Assembly: GCA_023435645.1 (NCBI GenBank)
Contig: JAEYRK010000006.1
Coordinates: forward strand, 1-62,041
From: Bacillota bacterium
GTDB lineage: Bacteria > Bacillota > Clostridia > Lachnospirales > Lachnospiraceae
DNA: 62,041 nt
Reading direction: 5' to 3'
The position numbers were made by a program, and so were the translations under genes. Positions 8,390-15,914 of this stretch are shown here, piece by piece. Each line of letters starts with the position of its first letter. Position 1 is the first letter of the stretch. The notes beneath the pieces were generated by a model that did not search any database, was not told the origin of the DNA, and worked only from the letters and a program-made list of their open reading frames with translations.

Positions 8390-8530
8390 TCGTGACGTGC
8401 GAATACTTGAACCAAAGCCCCGGTAATAGTATTTGAGATCGTGTGAAGATAAAGAAGATGCAGCAGTGCTTACAAATGGCATGTGTGCTGCTATAAATCA
8501 TGTTTAATTATGAAGATTCATTTTCATAAG
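8390..8530 (+). ncRNA. Structured 5' leader of rplM-rpsI, possible autoregulatory leader
   Basis: The transcribed leader contains a hairpin formed by GAATACT at 8400-8406 and AGTATTT near 8428-8434. A second hairpin is formed by GCAGCA at 8461-8466 and TGCTGC near 8489-8494. Leaders of L13-S9 operons in Firmicutes are known to carry an RNA element for feedback by ribosomal protein (the L13 leader family). I infer that this leader may be one. I cannot align it to the family model by eye, and no intrinsic terminator is visible inside it, so any control would act on translation. Confidence 0.4.
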
Positions 8531-8541
8531 GAGGAAAACCG

Positions 8542-8976
8542 ATGAAAAGTTTTATGGCTAGTCCGGCAACAATTGAAAAGAAATGGTACGTAGTTGATGC
8601 TACAGGACATACATTAGGCCGTCTCTCTTCAGAGATCGCAAAGGTATTACGAGGCAAGAATAAGCCCACATACACCCCTTTCATTGATACGGGTGATTAT
8701 GTAATTGTTGTTAACGCAGATAAGATTAAGGTTACAGGTAAGAAGTTACAGCAGAAGATCTACTACAGCCACTCAGATTACGTAGGCGGCATGAAAGAGA
8801 CTACTTTGGCAGAGATGATGGCAAAGAAGCCTACTGAGGTTATTATTCATGCAGTTACGGGAATGCTTCCGAAGGGACCTTTAGGAAGATCCATGATCGG
8901 TAAGTTACATGTGTATACCGGAGCAGAGCATCCTCATGCAGCTCAGAAGCCGGAAGCATTAGAGATTAAATATTAA
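8542..8976 (+). CDS. rplM: 50S ribosomal protein L13
   Basis: This 144-residue protein is L13 (uL13), an early-assembling 50S protein. Characteristic stretches are KKWYVVDATGHTLGRLSSEIA, broken after TLGRL, then YTPFIDTGDYVIVVNADKI near residue 50, and MLPKGPLGRSMIGKLHVY near residue 113. The AAGGAGG ribosome-binding site lies nine bases upstream of the ATG. rpsI follows after 27 bases. Confidence 0.98.
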   Translation: MKSFMASPATIEKKWYVVDATGHTLGRLSSEIAKVLRGKNKPTYTPFIDTGDYVIVVNADKIKVTGKKLQQKIYYSHSDYVGGMKETTLAEMMAKKPTEVIIHAVTGMLPKGPLGRSMIGKLHVYTGAEHPHAAQKPEALEIKY

Positions 8977-9003
8977 TCGAGAGGTTGAAAGGAGGAAATT
9001 ACA

Positions 9004-9396
9004 TTGGCTAAGGCAAGATATTACGGAACCGGAAGAAGAAAAAGCAGTATTGCCAGAGTTTATTTATTACCCGGTACTGGTAAGATTACAATAAATAAAA
9101 GAGATATGGACACTTACTTTGGTTTAGAGACATTAAAGCTGATCGTTCGTCAGCCTCTTGCGATTACCGAAACTGCTGACAAGTTTGATATTATGGTAAA
9201 CGTTAAGGGTGGCGGCTTCACAGGCCAGGCAGGCGCAATCAGACACGGTATCTCCAGAGCTTTATTACAGGCAGATGCAGATTACCGTCCTGTACTCAAA
9301 AAGGCAGGCTTCTTAACCAGAGATCCTAGAATGAAGGAAAGAAAGAAGTACGGCTTAAAGGCTGCGAGAAGAGCACCCCAATTTTCAAAGAGATAG
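9004..9396 (+). CDS. rpsI: 30S ribosomal protein S9
   Basis: This 130-residue protein is S9 (uS9), whose C-terminal tail reaches the P-site tRNA. It shows ARYYGTGRRKSSIARVYL at the N-terminus, VKGGGFTGQAGAIRHGISRA in the centre and the canonical basic tail AARRAPQFSKR. The start codon is TTG, fixed by AAAGGAGG at 8989-8996 and by the conserved MAKARYYGTG start. It is the last gene of the rplM-rpsI operon and is followed by a strong terminator. Confidence 0.98.
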   Translation: MAKARYYGTGRRKSSIARVYLLPGTGKITINKRDMDTYFGLETLKLIVRQPLAITETADKFDIMVNVKGGGFTGQAGAIRHGISRALLQADADYRPVLKKAGFLTRDPRMKERKKYGLKAARRAPQFSKR

Positions 9397-9421
9397 TATT
9401 ATCTGCGTCACAGACGCATAC

Positions 9422-9460
9422 AAAAAGCTCCTGGGAGTTTACTCCCAAGGAGCTTTTCTT
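9422..9460 (+). terminator. Intrinsic terminator after rpsI
   Basis: AAAAAGCTCCTGGGAG pairs with CTCCCAAGGAGCTTTT, with one bulged base, forming a long stem with a four- to five-base loop (GTTTA) and a following T-rich tail. It lies 26 bases after the rpsI stop and ends the operon. Confidence 0.85.
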
Positions 9461-9684
9461 ATGCGTCAAATGACGTAGTCATCTGAGATGACCGAGCAGA
9501 AGTGAAGCGAATGCGAGGTTATCTCAGAATGACGCAGATAATACGTAAGCATCGAATGCCCTGGAGAGTTTACTCCCAAGGAGCGTAGCGGAAGCGAGGA
9601 TCATGTCTTGCAATTCGCAAGTAACAGCGTGTAATAACTACGAAGCATTCAAAAAAGCCCCTGGAGAGTTTACGTCCAAGGACC
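9431..9684 (+). repeat. Three copies of a terminator-like hairpin, with satellite inverted sequence
   Basis: The core CTGGAGAGTTTACTCCCAAG, or a close variant, occurs at 9431-9453 (inside the rpsI terminator), 9561-9584 and 9661-9684. The copies are 100 to 130 bases apart. Between them are further partial copies of GAGCGTAGCGGAAGCGAGGAT-like sequence (9500-9525, 9581-9602, and CCGAGCAG after the last copy) and of ATGCGTC/GACGCAGATAA. The stretch 9461-9787 has no credible ORF. It looks like a small family of duplicated, partly decayed terminator or REP-like units. Whether further copies exist elsewhere in the genome is unknown. Confidence 0.6.
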
Positions 9685-9787
9685 GAGCAGCAAATTATAT
9701 TATAGAAGTATCAGAAATTGTTTGATACAATATAGGTAATGAAGATATTACATAATACAATAAGAATTCATGGAAAGAAGTAATTGC

Positions 9788-10558
9788 ATGGAAAATAAGG
9801 ATATTATACAAAAGAATAAAGCATATTGGGATAGCAATGCGGATCTTTGGTTTGGAACCACGGCACTTCCCACCTATGGAGTGAATTTTGTTACAGAAGA
9901 TGATTTACACTTATTTGGCGATGTGTCAGGGAAGAAAATGTTAGAAATTTGCTGTGGGAGCGGTCACTCCTTAAAATACCACGCAGAGAGAAATGCTACT
10001 GAGCTGTGGGGAATTGATTTATCACAAAAGCAAATTGAAAATGCGGAAAAATACCTAAAGGAACATGGATACACAGCGAAGCTACTATGTGGAGCAATGG
10101 AATCAGAGCTTGATATTCCGACAAATTATTTTGATTATGTATATTCCATCTATGGAATTGGCTGGACAACAGATTTGCAAGGTACTTTTCATAAAATAGC
10201 TTCCTATCTAAAAAAGGATGGAGTTTTTATCTTTAGTTGGCATCATACCTTGAACTATTGTGTGGCATGGTCTTGTGATCAAAGAAAAGATATGATCGAG
10301 AATGATCAATTGATATTTCATAGGAGCTACCTGGATGAATCCTATTTTTCCATGCCTGTCCATGATAGCGAGATTGTTCTTTGCAATAGGAAAATATCAA
10401 CCTACATCAATGCATTAGCTAGGGCAGGGTTTTTTATTGAGCAAATGGTTGAGGATACAGATAAGAAGATCTTGGAGTCAAATGATGACGATAGTGATAA
10501 AGCTAGAAAGGCAAGAATGCTACCGATTTCAGTTTGTTTCAAAGCTAGAAAGCTATAG
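9788..10558 (+). CDS. Class I SAM-dependent methyltransferase
   Basis: This 256-residue protein has a Rossmann-type methyltransferase core. Motif I is MLEICCGSGHSLKYHAER at about residues 51-68, with the acidic end of strand 2 at LWGIDLSQKQIENA and motif II/III near YFDYVYSIYGIGW. This arrangement is typical of the Methyltransf_11 group, which acts on small molecules, quinones or other acceptors. The substrate cannot be deduced. I chose 9788 because MENKDIIQKNKAYWDSNADLW is the usual N-terminal pattern. An in-frame ATG at 9770 is possible but lacks a ribosome-binding site. The gene stands alone after the hairpin cluster. Confidence 0.85.
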   Translation: MENKDIIQKNKAYWDSNADLWFGTTALPTYGVNFVTEDDLHLFGDVSGKKMLEICCGSGHSLKYHAERNATELWGIDLSQKQIENAEKYLKEHGYTAKLLCGAMESELDIPTNYFDYVYSIYGIGWTTDLQGTFHKIASYLKKDGVFIFSWHHTLNYCVAWSCDQRKDMIENDQLIFHRSYLDESYFSMPVHDSEIVLCNRKISTYINALARAGFFIEQMVEDTDKKILESNDDDSDKARKARMLPISVCFKARKL

Positions 10559-10677
10559 AAAATAATCCTATGAGTAGTTCTTTGATGACTGACATTCATT
10601 CCTGTATCTTGTAGGTAACGGTTGCAGGTATCCTCTGCCAGCTCCGCCAGCTTGGATGCTGAGAGAGTAGAGACAGG

Positions 10678-10705
10678 TTTACATTTACATAAAATGTTGT
10701 ATAAT
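10678..10705 (+). promoter_or_regulatory. Probable sigma-A promoter for the membrane protein-NUDIX pair
   Basis: TTTACA at 10678-10683 and TATAAT at 10700-10705 are separated by 16 bases, about 85 bases before the start at 10791. The rest of the 230-base gap after the methyltransferase shows no convincing gene. Confidence 0.6.
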
Positions 10706-10790
10706 GTCATTATAGGTGGTTTGGCAAGTAATACCAGCCCAAAAGCAGTTTCAAGTATAAAATACTCAAGAGAAGAAGGACAATATCGCG

Positions 10791-11288
10791 ATGAAGGAGA
10801 CCTATAGCAGACTTTTATTAAATTCTTTTAAATACTCGTTACTTGTAATTAGCTTTGTCTTTTTTGCAGTGATGTTTCTTTACGGGAAAGCAGATCGGGA
10901 TGTGGCTGCGATTGAGGAGTACATGGAGGGTACGGTATTCCTTAATTTTCTCGTAACAGGAACTGCAAAGGGAACCCTTTTCTTTATGAAGGTATTTTTG
11001 GTCATCGCTGCAATCCTGGCGATGACAACAAATTTATTCCTTCACCTCCTCGCACGACTACTCCAGAACGGAGAACCGACCGTATGGAAGAAGCAGGCTG
11101 GATGGGCGTGTTTGATCCTGGCATTTGTAATGGAGCTACTGCTGTTTGTGGTTTCTATTTTGTTATCTATGGGAAATTTCATCATACCGATTATTCTGGC
11201 CTTTATCGTAATAGCGAACCTGTATTCTGCCCGTAGAATATGGAGGGAAGGTGTGGCGTATGGGAACGACCAAAGTCAAGGGGGATGA
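10791..11288 (+). CDS. Small membrane protein of unknown function
   Basis: This 165-residue protein has four predicted membrane segments, at about residues 13-33, 60-85, 100-124 and 126-146. A short extracytoplasmic or cytoplasmic loop (KADRDVAAIEEYMEG) follows the first. The tail RRIWREGVAYGNDQSQGG is polar. I do not recognise a family. Its end overlaps the upstream part of the NUDIX reading frame, so the two are probably co-transcribed and perhaps translationally coupled. AGAAGGACAATATCGCG upstream gives only a weak ribosome-binding site. Confidence 0.7.
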   Translation: MKETYSRLLLNSFKYSLLVISFVFFAVMFLYGKADRDVAAIEEYMEGTVFLNFLVTGTAKGTLFFMKVFLVIAAILAMTTNLFLHLLARLLQNGEPTVWKKQAGWACLILAFVMELLLFVVSILLSMGNFIIPIILAFIVIANLYSARRIWREGVAYGNDQSQGG

Positions 11289-11295
11289 GATAGCA

Positions 11296-11751
11296 ATGAG
11301 TACGGCAGAAAAGGCAATCGTAACCGTATTGTGCATGATTTATGACGGGAATAAAATCCTGCTTCAGGATCGAATCAAGGAGGATTGGCGTGGTTTTACC
11401 TTCCCGGGTGGCCATGTGGAAAAGGAGGAATCCTTTGTACGGGCTGTAATCAGGGAGATGAAGGAAGAAACGGGATTGACCATAAAAGAACCACGGATTT
11501 GCGGAGTAAAACAGTTTCAGACTGAGGAGGATGAGAGATACATCATTCTTTTATTTAAGACAAACCAGTTTGAAGGCACCCTGACTTCTTCGGAGGAAGG
11601 AGAAATGAGATGGATTGACAGGGAGTCCTTAAAGGATTATGTTCTGGTAAATGACTTTATGGAGCTACTAAAAATATTTGACTCGGACAGCTACAATGAG
11701 TTTATGTATGAACGGACATCGGCGGATGATTGGGTAGTCAGACTTTACTGA
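11296..11751 (+). CDS. NUDIX hydrolase (MutT/8-oxo-dGTP diphosphatase-like)
   Basis: This 151-residue protein contains a complete Nudix box, GHVEKEESFVRAVIREMKEE followed by TGL, matching GX5EX7REUXEEXGU. FTFPGG sits just before it. The N-terminal strand AIVTVLCMIYDGNKILLQDR is that of the MutT group, which hydrolyses nucleoside-triphosphate derivatives such as 8-oxo-dGTP. The substrate is not fixed by sequence. ATG 11296 is chosen because GGGGGATGAGA precedes it and the conserved first strand starts there. In-frame starts at 11251 and 11260 would add only non-conserved residues. Confidence 0.9.
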   Translation: MSTAEKAIVTVLCMIYDGNKILLQDRIKEDWRGFTFPGGHVEKEESFVRAVIREMKEETGLTIKEPRICGVKQFQTEEDERYIILLFKTNQFEGTLTSSEEGEMRWIDRESLKDYVLVNDFMELLKIFDSDSYNEFMYERTSADDWVVRLY

Positions 11752-11767
11752 TTTTATTAGATTTAAT

Positions 11768-11801
11768 AAAACGCGGTTTTTCCGAGGAAAAGCCGCGTTT
11801 T
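11768..11801. terminator. Bidirectional terminator between convergent genes
   Basis: AAAACGCGGTTTTT and AAAAGCCGCGTTTT form a near-perfect stem flanked by A and T runs on both sides, so it can work in both directions. It lies between the NUDIX gene ending at 11751 and the lipoprotein gene ending at 11825 on the minus strand. Confidence 0.85.
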
Positions 11802-11824
11802 CAATATTATTATAGATCGATGGA

Positions 11825-12694
11825 CTACTTTTTAATCAAGGTATACAGCTTATAGGTGGCCATGTTGACCATTTCATAGCCCTCTAGGTCTTTCTTGTCG
11901 TAAGAAATGATATAATCAATTTTAGGAGCGGTGGAGCCTTGGGGTGTTCCATCGATTATGAGCTCCTCCGGGAAAAGCACCAAATAAACTCCATCCCCCC
12001 GTTTCAGCTCCATTTTCGTGTTCTCCACATCGCAGCCATAGGATCCACGATGCATATTACTCTGATCCTTGGAGCTATCCTTGTACCATTCATAGGTGCC
12101 ATCCTCTTGAAATACCAGATAACCACTGTTCTTTACTTCCCATTCACCCACAAGGAATGCACGGGCTTCTTTTTCATTTTCGCTGTTTGCCACATCGGTT
12201 ATTTTCACATCCGACATGATCTTTAATGCCTCTGTTAATCCTGCCTCGTAATTCTGTTCCGTAGAGGTAAAGGAGATGGAAGCGGCATTATAATTGATAC
12301 CATAATAGCGCTGGTAAACCTTCCTGGTAACAGAGCCTTCCACATAGCGATAACCATATTCGTACCAGGTAGTACCATTCACCTCTATCTTGGTGGGCTC
12401 CAGAAAAACCTGAAAGCCTTCCTGTGAGGAAATCATCAGCTCTAGGAAATTGATCATATCAAGGGGATGCTGATAAGTGGTTTCCTGGGATACGGAGAAG
12501 GTTAGCAGATTACCGGCAGCATCATGCAATTCCAGCGGTGCCCCTTCATCCGCCTTATTTAAACCCCATATCTTTGAGTCGTAATGACAGGATAGGTTGC
12601 CCATATTAATCGACGTTAGTTCATTTTTCTTATTACAGCCTGTAAGTAGCAATAAAGCGGATATCATAATCATTGCTTTGATCAGGTTTTTCAT
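11825..12694 (-). CDS. Putative lipoprotein of unknown function
   Basis: This 289-residue protein has a type II signal peptide (KNLIKAMIMISALLLLTGC) with lipobox LTGC, so the mature protein would start at Cys20 and be lipid-anchored outside the membrane. The middle (about 30-170) contains LLTFSVSQETTYQHPLDMI and WYEYGYRYVEGS. The C-terminal part (about 180-285) has FLVGEWEVKNSGYLVFQEDG followed by YEWYKDSS, a pattern seen in small lipocalin-like beta-barrel domains of Clostridia lipoproteins. I do not assign a function. It is monocistronic, transcribed against the upstream NUDIX gene and sharing its terminator. The ribosome-binding site AGGGAG is six bases from the ATG. Confidence 0.85.
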   Translation of the reverse strand: MKNLIKAMIMISALLLLTGCNKKNELTSINMGNLSCHYDSKIWGLNKADEGAPLELHDAAGNLLTFSVSQETTYQHPLDMINFLELMISSQEGFQVFLEPTKIEVNGTTWYEYGYRYVEGSVTRKVYQRYYGINYNAASISFTSTEQNYEAGLTEALKIMSDVKITDVANSENEKEARAFLVGEWEVKNSGYLVFQEDGTYEWYKDSSKDQSNMHRGSYGCDVENTKMELKRGDGVYLVLFPEELIIDGTPQGSTAPKIDYIISYDKKDLEGYEMVNMATYKLYTLIKK

Positions 12695-12751
12695 TATGTA
12701 CTCCCTTCACTCTTATCTTAAGTAACCGAGAAAGTCTGGCTACAAGAACTA

Positions 12752-12780
12752 ATGTTACACTCAAATCATAAAAAATACAA
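12752..12780 (-). promoter_or_regulatory. Possible promoter for the lipoprotein gene
   Basis: On the minus strand, TTGTAT (12780-12775) and TAACAT (12757-12752) are separated by 17 bases, 58 bases before the ATG at 12694. Both hexamers deviate from consensus, so this is tentative. The remaining sequence to 12929 shows no gene. Confidence 0.4.
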
Positions 12781-12929
12781 GGATTTCCTACGAATATTAG
12801 ATAAATTTACATAATATTGGCTATTATAATCCTGTGATCATGATACTGCTAGTGGACAGGAATAAGAGCAGGGAAGTGAACATCTCCGGATAAACATGGC
12901 GGATGCGACTTCCTTAGGAGTAGGGGGTA

Positions 12930-13661
12930 TTACATCCAACCGCCATCCAGGCTGATGATCTGACCGGTCAGATATTCATTCTTATAAGCCAGATGGTAAA
13001 CCAGGTCCGCTACTTCTTCCGCGCGGCCCAGACGGTCTGCGGGAATTTCGCTGATTAACTGTAATAATTCATCATCTGCCAAAAATCGGTTCATCTCAGT
13101 GTCAATCGCACCGCAGGCTACAGCATTTACCTGAATATTGCTTGGAGCCAGTTCCTTGGCCAGTGCCTTAGTAAAGGCGTTCATACCACCCTTGGAAGCG
13201 GAATAGACTGCCTCACAGGAAGCACCCACATTGCCCCAGACCGAAGAGATATTTATAATTTTACCGTAATGCTGCTTTACCATAGCCGGTATTGCCAGAG
13301 AGCAGCAATTAAATACGGATCCTAGGTTTGTATCCATAACCCTGCCCCAATCGGCAGGAGTCATATCGGTAAAGAGACCGATATAGGAGATGCCGGCGTT
13401 ATTCACCAGAACATCCACTTTACCGAACTGCTTGGTAATCTGTTCAAACATAGCTGCGGCATCCTCGTAGCATCCCATATCACCAGGAAAGGCCAGACAG
13501 GATACCTGGTAGGATTCAATTTCACTCTTTGTCTTTAAAAGCTCTTCCCTTTGTTTCGCGCAATTAATTACGACATTATAGCCCTTCTTTGCGAATTTAA
13601 CGGCGATGGCCTTACCTATTCCTCTGGAGGAACCGGTTACCAGTACGGTCTTCCTGTTCAT
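12930..13661 (-). CDS. SDR-family oxidoreductase (3-oxoacyl-ACP reductase/FabG-like)
   Basis: This 243-residue classical short-chain dehydrogenase has the cofactor motif TGSSRGIG at residues 9-16, NNAG at 87-90, catalytic serine at about 140 (INISS), Tyr153 and Lys157 (YSASK), and the C-terminal LTGQIISLDGG typical of FabG-type enzymes. Such proteins reduce 3-oxoacyl-ACP or related ketones with NADPH. Without fatty-acid genes nearby it may equally be a different ketoreductase. It stands alone, divergent from the anchored-protein gene at 13825. GAAAGGAAG precedes the ATG. Confidence 0.9.
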   Translation of the reverse strand: MNRKTVLVTGSSRGIGKAIAVKFAKKGYNVVINCAKQREELLKTKSEIESYQVSCLAFPGDMGCYEDAAAMFEQITKQFGKVDVLVNNAGISYIGLFTDMTPADWGRVMDTNLGSVFNCCSLAIPAMVKQHYGKIINISSVWGNVGASCEAVYSASKGGMNAFTKALAKELAPSNIQVNAVACGAIDTEMNRFLADDELLQLISEIPADRLGRAEEVADLVYHLAYKNEYLTGQIISLDGGWM

Positions 13662-13767
13662 TTAGGATCTTCCTTTCATCGTAACATGAGCGGTCGGATA
13701 CCGGAATCAGTAATCTGGCTGCTTCTTCTCAGATTATAGCATATCACCTTTCCCTATGAAAGAGAAG

Positions 13768-13796
13768 TTGATAAACAACTATCGATATGATAAAAT
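13768..13796 (+). promoter_or_regulatory. Probable sigma-A promoter for the anchored protein gene
   Basis: TTGATA at 13768-13773 and TAAAAT at 13791-13796 are separated by 17 bases, 28 bases before the ATG at 13825. It lies in the divergent intergenic region with the SDR gene. Confidence 0.6.
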
Positions 13797-13824
13797 AAAT
13801 CGGATGATGTGAGGTGTTAATCAA

Positions 13825-14679
13825 ATGAAAAAGGCGGGCAAACTATTCATAAAAGGATTGATAAAATCATGTATCGGTGTCGCTCTGCTGCTTGGTGTCG
13901 CGGCAATTAGCTATCGTTTGGTCTTTCGATTATTTCATATTTCGGAAGAAACAAAGGAAGCTGTCGCCGAATATGCTGGAGAACAGGAAGTACTCCTGAA
14001 GGCATCCGTGGATGACATCTCAAAGCATCTGATTTTTTGCGTGGATGAGGAGGGTGAGGTAATACGGCTCCTGCTGGAGGTATATCACTGCGCACAGAGG
14101 AGGATGTGCTACTTTACGATTCCGACCGATACGCGTATTACGATGTCAGATTCCCTGTATCAGAAGGTGATGCTGGTAAATCCGTCAGTCCCTCAGATGA
14201 TGAAGCTTTCCGGAATTACAAAGTCTTTACCGGAGGAATCAGCATATGAATATGGGGTGCTCCTAATCGAGGAGCTTCTTAATATTAAGATGAGCTATTA
14301 CACCATAGTGCCTGTTGGTGTTTATGGCACTGTTTTTGAGACAGAAGGAGCTGAGGAGGAAGCGGGAGCACCTGCCAAGGATGGGGGGAAAGTGGAAAGA
14401 GCCTATCCCAGAGAGGTATTTTCAAAGGAATTTTTGACCAGGGTACATAATTTTCAAATAGAAGAGGATGTTAATCATTATCTGGAAGAGATGTACGAAG
14501 AGATTGACTCCAATCTTTCCTTAGTGGATAAAAGAAACTATATTGACAGCTATCTGAAGCTTACCTCCGGTGATATCAGCTTTGAAGTAATCGCCTGTGA
14601 AAAAACTAACAGTGCTTATCTCATAGATAATAGCCTGGCAGCAGAGCAGCTGGCTCGGATCACCGGACAAGCCGATTAA
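13825..14679 (+). CDS. Membrane-anchored protein of unknown function, weakly LCP-like
   Basis: This 284-residue protein has an N-terminal membrane segment at about residues 13-34 after a basic start (MKKAGKLFIKGLIKS), so most of it should lie outside the membrane. The region around CYFTIPTDTRITMSDSLYQK, MKLSGI and YEYGVLLIEELLNI recalls LytR-CpsA-Psr proteins (start of the catalytic beta-sheet, then the accessory helix). However, the conserved Arg/Asp pyrophosphate-binding residues of LCP enzymes cannot be picked out, so it may be a degenerate relative or a different fold. AGGTG and ATG spacing is acceptable. It is monocistronic. Confidence 0.75.
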   Translation: MKKAGKLFIKGLIKSCIGVALLLGVAAISYRLVFRLFHISEETKEAVAEYAGEQEVLLKASVDDISKHLIFCVDEEGEVIRLLLEVYHCAQRRMCYFTIPTDTRITMSDSLYQKVMLVNPSVPQMMKLSGITKSLPEESAYEYGVLLIEELLNIKMSYYTIVPVGVYGTVFETEGAEEEAGAPAKDGGKVERAYPREVFSKEFLTRVHNFQIEEDVNHYLEEMYEEIDSNLSLVDKRNYIDSYLKLTSGDISFEVIACEKTNSAYLIDNSLAAEQLARITGQAD

Positions 14680-14840
14680 GCAGGATAGTGATGGCAGACC
14701 GCTTAAGGCAAAGCGATTAAGGCAGACTGGTCATAGACCAGGCTTAGGTAATATGAAGAATACAAATCTGCATCAAGATGCACAAAATGAGTTCATTATC
14801 ATGATACAGTGGAAAATAAAATTGTATGTAAGGAGTCCTT

Positions 14841-15725
14841 ATGAACGGACAGAATTTGAGAAATAGATACTTCGGATTTTATAGAAAATATGTTGCAATT
14901 GTCGTAGGTGCCATACTGATGGCCTTATCCGTAAATTTGGTTTTTGAGCCGATGGGACTGGTTACCGGAGGGATATCGGGCCTTGGTATCGTCATCAAAA
15001 GACTAACAGAAGGCATCGTGGATGGAGGAGTGCCAATCTGGCTGTTCACCGTGGCCTGTAATGTACCCCTATACCTGGCGGCCATAAAGATCAAAGGCCT
15101 CCGCTTCCTCTTGCTATCTCTTTTGGGAACTGCGACTTATATTCTTGCGATGATGCTGTTTCCAATCAACACCAATACCTTTGAGGATCCTTTGCTGGCA
15201 TCCATCTGCGGCGGAGCGATCAGTGGAGTCGGAATGGGAATGGTGTTCTCTTCTCAAGCCACCACCGGAGGGACGGATTTATTGGCTATGCTGATCCATA
15301 GGTATAAGAAGCATGTCTCTGTTCCGCAGATTTTGATTATTATTGATACAATTATCATAGCAGTCGGTGCAATCGTATTCGGTCTCGGGAATGCCTTATA
15401 TGCCATCATAGCAATTTTTATCAATGCTAAGGTGTCCGATGGTATTTTGGAGGGTTTAAAATTTGCGAAAATGGCGTATATTATATCTGACCATTACAAT
15501 GATATTGCAGATGCCATACTGACCTCCCTGGACCGTGGAGTGACAAGTCTTCCGGCTACCGGAATGTATTCCAACACAGAGAGAAAGATGCTGTTCTGTG
15601 TCGTTTCAAAGAAGGAAATCGTTAAAATTATCGAGATTTCAAAGAAGATAGATCCTGCCAGTTTTATCATAATCAGTGATGTAAGAGAGGTCATGGGAGA
15701 GGGTTTTATTGAATATAGACAGTAA
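14841..15725 (+). CDS. YitT family membrane protein
   Basis: This 294-residue protein matches the YitT architecture. Five to six hydrophobic helices (about 17-205) include VFEPMGLVTGGISGLGIVI and SSQATTGGTDLLAMLIHRY, the two glycine-rich family signatures. A soluble C-terminal DUF2179 domain (about 215-290) has RGVTSLPATGMYSN and MLFCVVSKKE. The family's function is unsettled; some members are proposed transporters. AAGGAGTCC is the ribosome-binding site. The 160 bases before it hold a short CTGGTC/GACCAG hairpin near 14728-14742 but no clear terminator. Confidence 0.92.
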   Translation: MNGQNLRNRYFGFYRKYVAIVVGAILMALSVNLVFEPMGLVTGGISGLGIVIKRLTEGIVDGGVPIWLFTVACNVPLYLAAIKIKGLRFLLLSLLGTATYILAMMLFPINTNTFEDPLLASICGGAISGVGMGMVFSSQATTGGTDLLAMLIHRYKKHVSVPQILIIIDTIIIAVGAIVFGLGNALYAIIAIFINAKVSDGILEGLKFAKMAYIISDHYNDIADAILTSLDRGVTSLPATGMYSNTERKMLFCVVSKKEIVKIIEISKKIDPASFIIISDVREVMGEGFIEYRQ

Positions 15726-15914
15726 ATAATTCAAAATTTCATGGGATTATCGGTAAAAGTACTTATTTTTACTCTTAATATACAAATTATACAAAAGGGT
15801 AAAACCTATTTTGTTAAAATGGGATATGGTTTATGATAGATAAATGGTGTATCATAACAACTATAGAAATAGTACAAGAAATAAGCTTTTTTAGAAAATT
15901 TAGGAGGATAGAAA

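Noticed and set aside
10622..10807. 61-codon open frame upstream of the small membrane protein
   Set aside because: It spans the probable promoter, lacks a ribosome-binding site and has low-complexity composition.
14728..14742. CTGGTC/GACCAG hairpin as a terminator after the anchored protein gene
   Set aside because: The stem is only six base pairs and is not followed by a T run.
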